DNA from: Lineus longissimus
Taxonomy: Eukaryota > Nemertea > Pilidiophora > Heteronemertea > Lineidae
Reading direction: 5' to 3'
Length of the DNA stretch: 64,000 bases
NCBI RefSeq assembly: GCF_910592395.1
Contig: NC_088314.1
Location: 1,240,001 to 1,304,000, forward strand
Shown here: positions 36,117 through 48,297 of the stretch, piece after piece
Position numbering within the stretch: the first letter of the stretch is position 1
How the letters are laid out: each line of letters begins with the position of its first letter
Position numbers and translations under genes: made by a program
The notes under the pieces: generated by a model
Databases searched by the model: none
Told to the model about the DNA's origin: nothing
What the model saw: only the letters and a program-made list of their open reading frames with translations

Positions 36117-39095
36117 AGATGACAGATTGATCTAACATGAGGTTTATGAATGAATCTATCCTGATATCGATATTACAATTCATATATACTGAATTGACAA
36201 TCGACATGTGTTACATTGCTTGTGACTAGGCTTTTCTGGAGTAATTGCTTTTCTAATGTCAATGAAATCTACTTAAGTACAGTGCACATGCATGTGCCCA
36301 ACACAGCCATAAAGAAACCTCGGCTGACTGTATATTTAGGCGCCCAATTAATGTACATGTAATGTGAAAAAAAGAGGCGTTTCTGAATTGCATTGCAACT
36401 CTTGAGGGACATCAATGCGGAGAACAGTGGAATTAATCCCCGTTTTAAACCCCAACACGATTTTCTTTCTGAGTTCTGGGTTTGCGTGAAAAGAACAACC
36501 GACCAATTCTATTAACTTTATAGTGATGTGTTTCTATAGTGATGGTATGAGAATGGGTTAACCCTTCTTTTGTCACAAGTTGACATCCTACTCTCCTCTT
36601 CCTGCAATTTTGAGAATTGCAGCAATAAACCTTTTGAAGGAGTAATGTGTTTCCGCTTTACCATGCATAAACAATTAACATCTATTACTGATCTGGAAAA
36701 AGTGATTTTTATGAGTGAGCGCTTGGCTGGTCGATGCAAATGTAATTTACAAACGTATTGTACATCAATTTGTACTATAAAATGATTCAAGAGCTGCGCC
36801 GTTTCTCACAACATCCAATAGCTCTTACATTGGCTGCGTCCTGGGACTGCGTGTGACACGAAATTGAATTTCCTGCAGTAAAACTGTCTCCGACTGTGAC
36901 AATATTGGCTCAGAGAAACTAGTGGTGTTAGCATCTGTCAATGCATGGCGTCTAAAGGAATGGATTATCTAGTGATTTTACAAATGTAACGAGACTATGT
37001 TCAGGGCCGGCGTATTTGGTTCTGGGGAGGTCTTCTGGTTAGGTAGAACACCACCTTTCGTCGGAAAACTTGCCCAATTTCGCACGAAAATAAAAATTTT
37101 CGGACACCCCCGCTAAATACCGCCCTGATGTTTCACCCACTGCAGAAAAAACCCAAAGTAACGGAATTTGCCGAATGGAAGCTGCTTTAGAAACGCTGCT
37201 CTCGGCTTCTCATGGGTTACACCAGCACATGGCTACGGAAATATTGATTTCAATGCCAAAGGTATGCCATGAGCAGCCGAAAATGTTGGTTGTATACTAC
37301 GAAATACATGTACCTAACTTCATTATTCTATTAATTATATCAATCTGGCAATCTTCTTCCAAATGCGATGATAGTTAAGCTATAATGAAATTTAGCAAAC
37401 TATCGATTTGTGATTTTGTGGGAACATGCCTTATGGTAGTTTGAGTAAGTTCAGATCGATAGCTGCTGAGGCGAGATTTTGGGCAAGCAAAAAGTCGCTT
37501 CTTTCCATCGCAGCTGTTACTCTTAAGTTTTTTGAGCTTTCGAAAAGCACGAATATGCATGCCGAAGAGGTTCTTCAGCGAGATAAAAACCCTTAGAGCT
37601 TTTTATCATGATCTTAATCCGAAAGCGAATGATTGGCTGTCATCAGGGGCATTTTATGATGTGACGTATAGGGCCCTAGCTGGTTTGGACGAAAAGGCAA
37701 GAAAATAGGTAACGAAATCTTCTTACCTTGTTAACATTGGGCTTGAATTCGAGTTTGCCCTGATCTGGAACAATGGACTCTCGGGTAGGTTGCCCCGGGC
37801 AGGGGTGGGGTAGCCTATGATCATCATCTTCGGACCCCAGCCGATCTCCGCCATAGCCACCACCCAGGAAAAGTCCTGAGTGACCTCTGCTGACCTCGAC
37901 TCAATTCTGAGAATTGTCTTTCGACGGCAACGAATCCTGTTCAAGCCCTCGACAGCAACGGAAGCTCTTGTCGGTTTTCCGGTAGTAAGTACAACTATAT
38001 AGTCCCGAGGGCGCGTCCAAGAATCCCAGGACGTTTCTATCAATTTGTCCCTCGATCACGTCGATCCTATTAATTCATGGCAGCTGGTCCTACGGCAACA
38101 CACTAAAAACCCAAGCAATTCCAAGAAGCATGTCAGTCCGTTAAAAATCAACCCCTGCCTGACTGCTGTCGCTCTAGCTCCTCGCCAGAGATCGAGCAGA
38201 TCATTGAAGTTACGATCGCTAATCCAGCGGATAAGATATTTACTCAGCCTCCAAGAGTGTCAACATCAATTACAAATTAATCGACACCGGCCATTTTTGA
38301 ACAACTTTATGACGGTGTATCCGAATGGCTTCCAGCATCTTTTGGGAGGTTTGTATAGAAAGTAGCAATGCAGTAAGAGAATGGATCGTTCTCTCCCACC
38401 GTTGCTCGTTCTTCTATTAAACGATTCTTGGCACGTAACTGGATTTGCGGCGATAATGAAGTGTTGCCTCGACCCAGTACGACACCAAAGCTTGGGCCAG
38501 GTCCTCCAGTGGGTTGAGGAGATGCTAGAAGATGCGATGCTGATTATTCCTTTGCTATGAATATGGAATTTTCGCCCCAGGCTTTAGTTGCGGTAGCATA
38601 TCTTCTATGTCATGAATATTAGCGTCGTTTTCTTGATACCACAAGTAATATTTTCCCATGTTTGTTTTGATTTTGGCGAACTGGGTATCGCTTGAGAGAG
38701 GTGTCCGTTTTTTCAAACAAGAAAACTCCAACAAAGACAAGTTCAGGTCGGAGGTTAACAGCAAGACCCAGTTGTTTATCCAGGAAAACACACACTTATC
38801 TAACAAATTTCATTAATGATCATGGAAATATGTATCAAGATAGTAAAAAGAAAACAGTGCAGCGTGTTTTTTTAACAATAAACGTACTTGACCTCAGTGA
38901 TCACAACCTTGCTGGAAGTTCTATATTGAGACCTACGGCTAAAGGTAACCTACTCCTACTATACATGACTTGCATACATAGTCTATGGATGGATGTCTTG
39001 AGACGAGGCTGTGACCTGGAAACACAAACTAGGCCTATGCACTTGAGACAACAAGAATAGGCCTATAAGTGGGAGGAACACAGGAAGACCTCGCA
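36117..39095. other. Intergenic upstream of the caveolin gene
   Basis: No exon recognised. A 106-codon minus-strand frame at 37723-38043 is somewhat GC-rich and uninterrupted but lacks a recognisable motif. TACATGTA-like words typical of many marine invertebrate genomes occur (e.g. near 36355). The caveolin promoter and 5' UTR should lie near the right end. Confidence 0.35.
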
Positions 39096-40616
39096 ATGGA
39101 GGGAGATAATCGCGAGGCGGCAAAGTATAGCATTAACTCGGACGACGAGGTGCCATTGTCCACCACCATGTCGATGCCCCCTCCCAACCAGGAGCCCGCC
39201 CCAGAGGTCAGGAGGACCACCTACACCAGGGACCCAAAGAAGGTCGACACAGTCGACAGGGATCCCACGAAAATGAACGATCATGTCAGGGTAAGTTCAG
39301 GTTGTTTTCGATCTGTCTCGTTAATCTGTTGTGTGTCCTTCAGGCCTATCACAATCTGTCTTTGGATTTCGTAAGCTTCATCAGCGTGTGGCATTGAGCA
39401 AGTCACAGTACAATCCCAAAATACAACCTCGCTGTCACAATCTGACCAAGGACAAGACAGAGGACACAATGAAAGTGAAGATGCTTTTCTCTCGAGGCAC
39501 TGGTGTCGAGTCAGGACAACACCGAGATGTCGCGAATAGAGATGGCTCTCGTGTCGCTGACGTCTTGAGCAAGACCCTTAACGCTTACTTCTTTTTGCAG
39601 ATCATGTTCGAAGACGTGATAGCAGAGCCAGAAGGATCCCACAGCTTCCGGTCCGTCTGGTTGGTGAGTTTCACCATCTTCACCGAGTCTAAGGTGTGGT
39701 GCTACCGGATTCTCTCCGCTGTATGCGCCGTACCCTGCGCCCTTTACTGGGGGTGCGTCTTCGCCTGTTTCACCTTCACACAGGTCTGGTACCTCGTCCC
39801 CTGCCTCAAGAACATCACCATGGTGCTGGACTGCTTTGGACGGTTCTGGCGGCTGCTGATATCAACATGTTTGAATCCGTGTTTTGACAGTTTTTCGAGG
39901 ATTTTCGGTGGATTTAAAGTTGAACTCAAACATCCGTCGAATACAGTGTAAGTTGGAAAGTAAGGGTGGTGGCAGTAAACAGCTGAGAAGAGTATCATGG
40001 GCATAAACAGATGTATCTTGTAAAATCAACATTCGAATGATTGATTGATTGATTGCTCTTATGGAGTATATGATCAAGCCTGAGGGGCAAAAGTACTGGA
40101 GATATGTGGGGACTGATGAATAAGAGTATCCAGTCATTCAAGGGAGATTACTTTTTTGCTGCTGACGAGTGAACTGGGCCTTTAGCGCATGATCGCTGAT
40201 ACAGACCGTGTCTGGTTTCTGTTAAATTCTAGTAATAGATAAACTGTTAGCAAGACTGATTCAGTTACTTTGTAAATCTGATCTAAGACATCTGTAAATT
40301 ATTAGCGATTGTATACTCGGTGTAATACATTACTTAACTTACATTTATCTAGAATGCATTTTCAATATTTCGGACAAATTAACAAATCTGTGATACACCC
40401 CAGAAGCACTGGACCAGTCTCGTCTTGTCGACCAGAAGGAAGGACCATCAGGATGACGAAATGGACTGCATCGGAGTCTACCCTGTGACAGAGACCAATC
40501 AAGGTCCGCCCCACGTGTCACAGTCTAGGTTGTTTCAAGGGAGACAGCTAGTCACAACCCAGCTGCCCGAGCTACGTCACAACCACCACAACGCAGCCAC
40601 ACCCTCTGGCGAGTAA
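39096..40616 (+). CDS. Caveolin
   Basis: Exons 39096-39290 and 39601-39947 are firm; a third, 40418-40616, joins in phase (GT|T) to give 246 aa. The N-terminus is acidic/polar; exon 1 ends at DPTKMNDHVR. Exon 2 starts IMFEDVIAEPEGSHSF, carrying the caveolin signature FEDVIAEP, then a scaffolding-like segment VWLVSFTIFTESKVWCYRI, the hydrophobic hairpin ILSAVCAVPCALYWGCVFAC, and a C-terminal region with Cys residues suited to palmitoylation. Caveolins insert as a hairpin in the inner plasma-membrane leaflet and build caveolar scaffolds. Exon 3 adds a polar 66-residue tail (DDEMDCIGVYPVTE...) absent from vertebrate caveolins. Reading through the exon 2 donor instead meets TAA at 39949-39951, giving a protein of usual length. 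A GTAAGA donor-like string overlaps the final stop, so a further exon cannot be excluded. Confidence 0.88.
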
Positions 40617-40929
40617 GACATATACAGTTATCAAGAAATTGATTAGAATCAATAGAAATTGAATGAAAAGCGAAATTGATGGGTCGTGACCTGGTTAACA
40701 CGCTGGTCTAGTTGGACGAATTTTGTGAATGGGGAGACAATCTGAAGTGGTCTCCACACCTGATAAGATATAATCATCGATTCTGGTAGCTCGCCCCAAC
40801 TAGGCCTTCCTCGAAATATTCTTTCACATACACACAAAGTATCACATCCTATCAACTACTGCGACACAACCAGTGCAAGGACACAACTGAGACACTTTCG
40901 GACAAGTGCTGCCAGCCATCTCATCGTTC

Positions 40930-41430
40930 TTGCCACTTCGGCAACACAGTGGCGTTGTAAAGCTTGATTCGATCTGGTTGTGACTGCTCTCGCCATGTTC
41001 GCAACACAGTAGAGCTGCCTGTTTTGCCAATATATAAAGGTGGAGCTGCCAGACAAGACCTGGTTGCGACTGTCCTGCAGTGTAGGCAACAATTCGGAGC
41101 AGCCAAGCTGACACACCGTGTGGGCAACACGGCAGAGGTCCCATGCTCAATTCGAGGTGGTTGTGACCATCGCAGATCACTCTTTTGCCAATATGGTGGA
41201 GCTGCCAGGCAAGATTTGATCTGGTTGCGACTGTCTCATAGCTCTCTCACAACATATAAGCAACATGGTGGAGCCACCAAGCTGGATTTGACGTGGTTGT
41301 GACAGTTTCAAACCAACACTGTTTTGCCAACACGCAGCAGCAAGCAAGACTGATTCTGTCTGGTTGCGAGTCTCTTGCTCCGCTCCTTGATTCGGTCTGC
41401 TTGCGGTCTCATCTCAGTCACTATATTCCA
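40930..41430. repeat. Degenerate irregular repeat cluster
   Basis: The phrase CTGGTTG(C/T)GAC with flanking GCAACACGGTGGAGCTGCCA-like and AAGACTTGATT-like words recurs at about 40972, 41060, 41155, 41218, 41291 and 41360, spaced 63-95 bp. Copies are diverged, and no coding frame is maintained. It lies between the caveolin gene and the SUCLG2 3' end. Confidence 0.65.
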
Positions 41431-41557
41431 ACAACACGGTAATAAGATCAACACCCCATACAGGAAACATGGAGTTTCTCAACCTGCTGTTACTCAAAAC
41501 ATCTCACAAAAGACAAGAGACAGATGCACAGAAGTTTTCAAGTAATAAACTAAATGA

Positions 41558-41563
41558 TTTATT
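41558..41563 (-). other. Polyadenylation signal AATAAA, possible end of SUCLG2 mRNA
   Basis: AATAAA on the minus strand about 1.24 kb past the SUCLG2 stop codon (42804-42806). The AT-rich interval 41564-42803 holds no other feature I can recognise and would be 3' UTR if this site is used; the stop-proximal part may also contain earlier variant signals. Confidence 0.4.
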
Positions 41564-42803
41564 CTCAATTTTAAATCATCCCAAAGCCGTATGAAGCCAG
41601 TGCTCCCATAATTAGAATATAAGATGCTCCATTTTAACACACCTTGGTCAATCTGTAAAAGGTCTTTTCAAATACAAATGCAAAACGTATTGGGTTCAAA
41701 TGAACACAAAGTAACTCCTGATGTACATGTAACCACTTGGATTACATAGAGATTATGCTAAAATCACCTCTTTTGGCACTTCCATTCAACTTCAGTGATA
41801 GGTAATCATGGTAACTGCTATACAGTGATGCACTTCACGGCCTCACCCTACGTGTATACACTGTGTTGACCTTGACAAGCAGGTGGAAGCACGTCTCTTT
41901 AACATAGGCCCTTTAAGAAAAACAGGCCAATACCACAGCTCCTCCCCTCACCAGCTTAAACACATCGACAGTGTATTTACAGATTTGTCAAACATGGATT
42001 AAGAGTAGCAGGTGTATTTCTTTAAAATCATTTGAAAGTTTTCAATACACATGCATAACTTCAAGACACATCATTATTTAGAAATGTTATCATTTAAAAT
42101 CACAAGTCCTGTTATCAATTAAAATAAACACAATTTAAAAGTGTCTCCTTGTCCCCTCAACACGAATGTGACCAGGCCAGGGAACAGGCACTGTCACATG
42201 ATCACACTGTACCATACCAAGTATCAAGATATATACAAGCCTATACTGAGGTAGCTTATATCAAATACAAGTTGGTTATCTGGAATTAGAAACTGGAATA
42301 TCTGTTCTTGCAAACCGGAATCAGAAACCAATTGATTGAGAAATGATTTTCAGTTTCTAAAACTCAACAATATTACATGATTTCTGAAGTTATACAATAT
42401 CACAGAACTTGATCCTGTTGTACTCCAAGGAATAACAAGTACCGGATCACTTGCTGCCAAAAGGTCATAATCTGTTATTACAGCCCCTCAATCATATAAT
42501 ATATACCCAGCAGGAACAGATTGCACAAAGTGAATGTCAAACTTGAGTACTGAATACATGCACAGCGGACTTGCATAAGCTACAAACCACAATGTACAGG
42601 CCGATAGCTGAATAGAATGTCAAAGCACAGCTGAGCACACACTCTTTGTTGAAAGGTGCACTATATAAAATTTGGATAATCGATATCAAAATCATATCAT
42701 ATTGCTTGAGCCTAAACCCTGCCTGCAGCTTACTGTGGTAGGCATGCTGGATAGCTACTCATTCGGACCCTTTTGCATACATGTATATTGTCTGCTTCCA
42801 TGG

Positions 42804-45800
42804 TTACTGTTTCAAACTCTGGACTGCTTTCTCGGCCGCATCTGCAAAGTCATCAGCAGGTGTGATGGGAAGGCCACTTGTGCGTAAAATGCGTTTGGCA
42901 GAATCAACATTGGTCCCTGGAAAGGTTAAAAATATTCATGAAGGCCAGCAAAAATGGGCTCTGATGGCAATGATTGAAACTAGAGTAGTGTAACCATTAC
43001 TCGTGTCACTGACAGTGTACATAGGGGATATTTAAAACTGACCTCGATCCCTTCTTTATCTCAAGGGCAATGGTATTAACAATCCTTTGTCCCTAATCCA
43101 TTCAATTGTCCATGACAATTTACCTTCTAATCTGACCACCAGGGGGATTTTCAGTTCTATATTCCGACAGGCATTCCGGATGCCTTTTGCTATCGTTTCG
43201 CAGTTGACAATGCCGCCAAATATGTTTACCAGGATTGCCTTAACCTGAAAATGCACAAATATATCTTTAGAGATTGATGCCAGTTATAAACCAATCTGTG
43301 TTATTGCTCAAGATCCTCATAGTTTTTGATTTAGCTTTTTTCATTAACAGTGCTAAAAATACAGATATAATAGGGCAATTCAACAGACAGCTAGCACCAG
43401 AAGATAGAGTGTTATTACTTTGTGTTGACTGTCTAAGATGTCGCTCAAGAATAAAAATAATAATCGTCGTATTGATTGGATAAAAGTGGCAAATGACAGT
43501 CATAAACGGGGTAGAGCAGCTGTTTAGTAGTTCATAAAATGTGTTAGTCAGTGAAATTAGTAGACCATGCAGAAATGAGTAAGGATCACTGAATACAATT
43601 CCGCCCCAAGACCATTCAGCTCTACAGACAGTGAATTCAAGGTGCAATGTATACTACACAGATAAACAGTCAACAACAACCCACAGGTGAACTGTTCTAC
43701 CACTGGAGGGGAGTGCATGAGGGGCTTTACTGGTAGAGAAAGAGGACAGGCACTGTTTTTTGTGGAGATTATACAAGAGAGAAAGGACAGACAGCCCGAG
43801 AGGATGAACCGTCATATAGTGACATGCTGGCATACTTTTGAATCTCGACTTAAAATCCTAAATGCGTGTAACACCTGCTCCTCATTCACATTACCACCGA
43901 CGTCAAGAAAATTAGCAGGTTCTCCACCATGCAGTTTGACAATGTCCATGGTAGCCATTGCCAAACCTGCTCCATTGACTGAAAAACATGGGAAATTCAC
44001 ACAGGGTTTATTTCTACAACCTAAGGGGACAAGGGATGCAAGTTGTGACTACCCAGGCCTATCTTGTCATTTTATGCTTTTGATCAGGTGAGATTCCTGA
44101 ATTCCACAGATGTGGGACTCTCCCAATGTCATCACAAAACTGAGCCTATTTCCCAGAAAGGCATCTACACAGACTTCCATAGAGCTGTTGGTTATTCTTT
44201 CCATAGTGGGTAGAAGATAGCAGATGACTGCACAGGATTAACTTGCAAATGACATAATAGGCCAAGGTAGTAAGGAGAAGGTAAGAAAAGGCATTCTACT
44301 AAAGGAAGGACAAACACCTATCATACATTAGGGTCGGAAGTTAGTATCCCAAATGCACGTAAAACTTGTTGCTCAGTAACGCCGCCTCCACAATCCAGGA
44401 AATTGGCTGGCTCACCACCATGGAGTTTAACAATGTCCATAGTTGCCATGGCGAGACCAGCACCATTGACTAAAATGAAAATAATCATTCAGACATTTAA
44501 CAATATTACTACATGTATACTGACTATTGCTGCATTCTACTTTGTATTGCTTACACACGGAAAGGACCAGATTTATAGCTATTCTGAAAGCAGTTGCCAA
44601 AATTAGTAGGGTAGTGAACTGATATCTAAAGCGTCAGTTTTTTAATGATGCAGCCGTCTTGAAATATCGCAATAATGAGATGGTGATGAATGATGATGAT
44701 GATACTCCTATTGTTAGTAACTTGCAGGCTTGTCTTAGGTATGAACAGTTTCAAGGGAAGTGAATCAGTGATCACACTCCACTAAAACTATCCTCCGGAG
44801 AGCAGTAATCACACCCATGATAATTTCCTTCATATTTAAACTGTATGGCGAGTAATTCAGCTCTGCATACTGGCCTCAGGTGAGCAAAAATAGCTCTCTC
44901 CCGATTTTCAAATTTAAAAACCTGCTTTCAAGAGGAATGTCTTTATGAAGTGTGATCAATTGACATGCCTTCCATCCTCAGCTCAAGGACCAACCACTTT
45001 GTCACTGACCTAGGCATCCGATGTTTCCATCCATGCCAATGTAGTTAAGGTCCCATTTGGCAGCCTCCCTTTCCCTGTGGTCATTCTCCATCATGTCGTC
45101 GAGTTCAAAGATAGATTCTTGTCGGAACGCGGCATTGTCGTCAAAATTGAATTTGGCATCGAAACATACAACTGCAAGAAAGAAAGTCAATATGGTTCAA
45201 GGTAAACGATTGCAAAGTCGTCGTGAGGAAATGCAAGCTACTGAACTTGTTAACTAATTGCTCCAAATTGCACGTGATGAAATGAACTTGGTGCAGTTAC
45301 CTCATCTATAGATAAGTTGAACTAATGGCTTTAGTTTGTTTCTGAAGTAAGCCTTACCTCGGCCATCATCTGTCTCCCCAAAAGGATTGATCTCCACTTG
45401 TGTTGCATCCACTTTGATGAATAATTCGTATAATTTCTTAATCTGATCTGATGCCTGAAAAATAGCATTGGAATGATGAAGAAATGTTTGTAAGAAAACT
45501 AATCAATTAGATAGATACAATAGTATGGTTTTCTGTAGCATTTAACTTGCTAATAAACACAACAACTTTACAAATATTTTCAGACAAAATCTCAACTGAT
45601 CTGAAAATCTGGGGGAAAAATCTGACCCCCTCCCCCTTGCCTAGTTTTCCTGCCTGTATTCTGTACATCATTGATTTACCTGTTTATGTTTATCACCCAG
45701 GAAGCCAAGATTTGTTGCCATTCTGTTGGCCTGATCGTCACGAATTCCCTCCACAATATCGACGTACTCCTGAAAAGACAAATCAATCAATAATTACAGT

Positions 45801-47394
45801 TAAGTTGCTGCTCACTGAAGATTTAGACGTTCTAGTTAATGTATAATGCATGAAGAGACACAACTATCATAATTCAAACTATTGCTGTTGGAGCAAATGC
45901 AGAGTAAGGTCTGTCTAGTAACAAATGATAGGCAAGATATGTAATCATACCAAGGCCTGAGTATTCATACCCTCACTCATACCCATCAATTCCAGTTCAT
46001 GCACATGCAGCTGTAAGCACTGTTATTTACACCAATCAATTCGGACAAAGATTTCTCATTTGACATACCTTGAAGATGGCATCTGGCGATGAGCGAGCAA
46101 CCTCCTCTATATCCATACCTCCCTGGGGGCTTCCAACCAGAACTGGGCCGACAGCCTCCCGGTCCATGAGGATCGCAAGGTATGTCTCGCGCTCAATGTT
46201 CAATGCCTCTGCTACCATTACGCTCTTGACCATGACACCTTGCTTCCCCGTCTGTTTTGTGACCAACTTGTGTCCAATCATCTTTTCAACCAGACTGGGG
46301 ACATCTGCTGGACTGGAGAAATGAAAATATATACATCATCATCTATAAACATGGTTGCACAACCTACCAAGGGCATGGCTATGTCAAAACATCAGCCCCT
46401 CATTTATTGTTCACTTCATTATTTGTTAAAATCTAAAGCAATCCCCAATTCCCAATATTTATTTCAACATCATCTTATTCAATATCATTAATGACCAAAA
46501 ACTATGTTCTATGTGTGAAAATCATCTCACTTTTTGGTTAGATGAACGCCTCCTTTGAATCCATTGTCGAACGTTCCCTTTCCCCGTCCTCCGGCCAGGA
46601 TTTGAGCCTTGATTACATACTCATCCACCTCTGAAAACAAGAATGATCAGAATATGGCTTCTCATTGATTCATATGAATGTTTCTCTCAGAAGGATGTCT
46701 TGATATTAGTAGACACTATGAAGAATTTGCTCTAGTTATTACATTGCCTAATATTAGATGGCCAGGCAGCCAGCCAACTTACTAAAGTCTTTAGCAGCAG
46801 CAATGACCTCTGCTTCATGCAAGTCCTCAGCCAACTTGAACTTCTGGACGTTAATTCCAGCATCTGCCATAAGTCGCTTGCTCTGGTATTCTTGCAGGTT
46901 TAACCACCGCACCGGAACACAGCAGGCTGCAACCTAAAAAAAGAGAGATTAGCACTACTCAGTGTCCATCTAACATCTTCAAGTTCAAATGTCCCCTGTG
47001 CGTGGTCTACCGGTATACTATATATATGGCAACCTACCTATCCCACATTGACATTCAAATAGCACAATGAAATGATGATAGGCTGGTCGCTTATAAACAG
47101 CTGGTGGGAAATGCTGACCTTAGATTAAATTAACATTAGAATAGTTTCGGACATTTTCTTCAGGGGATATATTTTTCCGTTACACCGGACTGGCCTGGAA
47201 AAAAATGAAGGTCACATACTCAAAGCGTCATAACTTTCTTATTTGATAATAAAATTCTTTCATATTTCCCAATATTATAGAGCAGGTATCATATTGTTCA
47301 ATAAACGTCGCATTTTTATATTTCTATTCATGTTTACCTGCTTTTTCATCAAATGAAATGCCGCTTTGCGAACAACTGATTGGAGGGCCGCCAT
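42804..47394 (-). CDS. SUCLG2: Succinate-CoA ligase beta subunit, GDP-forming type, mitochondrial
   Basis: Ten exons in phase, with exon 8 in two versions: 47338-47394, 46783-46933, 46531-46630, 46069-46312, 45680-45769, 45358-45454, 45010-45171, then 44327-44469 (8B) or 43836-43978 (8A), 43124-43244 and 42804-42916. Either choice gives 425 aa (human SUCLG2 432). It catalyses succinyl-CoA + NDP + Pi to succinate + NTP + CoA with the alpha subunit in the TCA cycle. The N-terminus ([19 protein letters not shown]) is a typical matrix presequence. Seen motifs: [13 protein letters not shown], the ATP-grasp glycine loop [40 protein letters not shown] (metal-binding E/N), [23 protein letters not shown] and [12 protein letters not shown]. 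Overall resemblance is closer to SUCLG2 than SUCLA2 (e.g. [12 protein letters not shown]). The duplicated exon is discussed separately. Confidence 0.96.
43836..43978 (-). CDS. SUCLG2: SUCLG2 alternative exon 8A
   Basis: A 143-nt exon with acceptor TTTTTCAG and donor AAA|GTATGC, entering at phase 1 (TC) and leaving at phase 0. It encodes [18 protein letters not shown], then [12 protein letters not shown], then [18 protein letters not shown]. The usual third glycine of the GGG(V/A) loop is Asn here. It is the downstream member of the exon pair and lies 348 nt from 8B. In the family the Asn of VNGAG is a substrate-contact residue (recalled), and it is retained. Confidence 0.88.
44327..44469 (-). 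CDS. SUCLG2: SUCLG2 alternative exon 8B
   Basis: A 143-nt exon with acceptor CATTTTAG and donor AAT|GTATGA, same phases as 8A. It encodes [18 protein letters not shown], then [12 protein letters not shown], then [18 protein letters not shown]. The GGGV loop is canonical, but the residue before it is Cys where human SUCLG2 has Leu, bacteria have Val and 8A has Val. It is the upstream member of the pair. Either version splices correctly between 45010-45171 and 43124-43244. Confidence 0.9.
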
Positions 47395-47826
47395 CTTGGA
47401 AAGTCGTGACCTTTACACCACAACAATATCCGGCTTATCACAGTCAAAAAAGTAGTTCTAGAAAAATAAGATAATGCAAAAAAGCGTCACTTTAAGGGTA
47501 CAATAAATTAAGTTTAAAATGTCTGATGAATCATTGGTAATTCAATTCTCTTCTTTGAATGATAAATATGTCTGAAAATAAAAATTAGCTAAATGTTCTG
47601 CCGTTCTGCATCATTGATTCTGCGTAGTGATACAGAGATAAAACCCCAGCAAACTGTGCAATGAGACGTCTTGAACTGATTTAACCCTCTCCGGGATGGT
47701 GTTGCTACCTATTATGACCAGGCAACAGGGCACTGTCTCCACTACAATAACTATGCCGTTGTGCAGCTACCGGGACAGTGAAATAAATAAAAACCTCAAG
47801 CAAAAGTTTTATGAAAGTTGTTCAAT

Positions 47827-47832
47827 TTTATT
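47827..47832 (-). other. Polyadenylation signal AATAAA, probable end of SUMF1 mRNA
   Basis: AATAAA on the minus strand about 465 bp past the SUMF1 stop. The rest of 47395-48297 holds the SUCLG2 promoter side and the SUMF1 3' UTR; nothing else was recognised. Confidence 0.5.
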
Positions 47833-48297
47833 TCAGAGATATCACAGATTGACAGAAATGATTTTTTAATGTATAGCCAAGGCACCAGACACAAGCACAT
47901 ACATGTTAGTTGGGACTGCCCCTCAACTTCTTACAATATATGCCAACAAATTTAATGTACTGTGTCTGTCTAATTTTGATATTTAGTCAGATTGTCCTTC
48001 ACTGCAATAGAAGTGGATAAAACACTGAACTGGTGACAGCTGTCTTGACGTAAATGCAGCAGAAACCTAAGTGTAAGAGCAACAAAAACATGTCCAAGGT
48101 TGAACCAACCGAGCTGCCAATAAAACAATTTCAGTTCACATGATTTTCTCTCAGCCCAAGGATAATATTCAGTTTTGGTGTCTAGCATATCGATTGATAT
48201 CAAAAGTTCAAATCAAGTCATTGAATAAATCATTCTGGAGAGAATTATTCTTATGTGTAGGCCTATACAAAATTCCATGAAGTTGCCATTGGAATGA

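Noticed and set aside
37723-38043. 106-codon minus-strand frame upstream of caveolin
   Set aside because: No family motif and no in-phase neighbour; kept only as a note in the intergenic entry.
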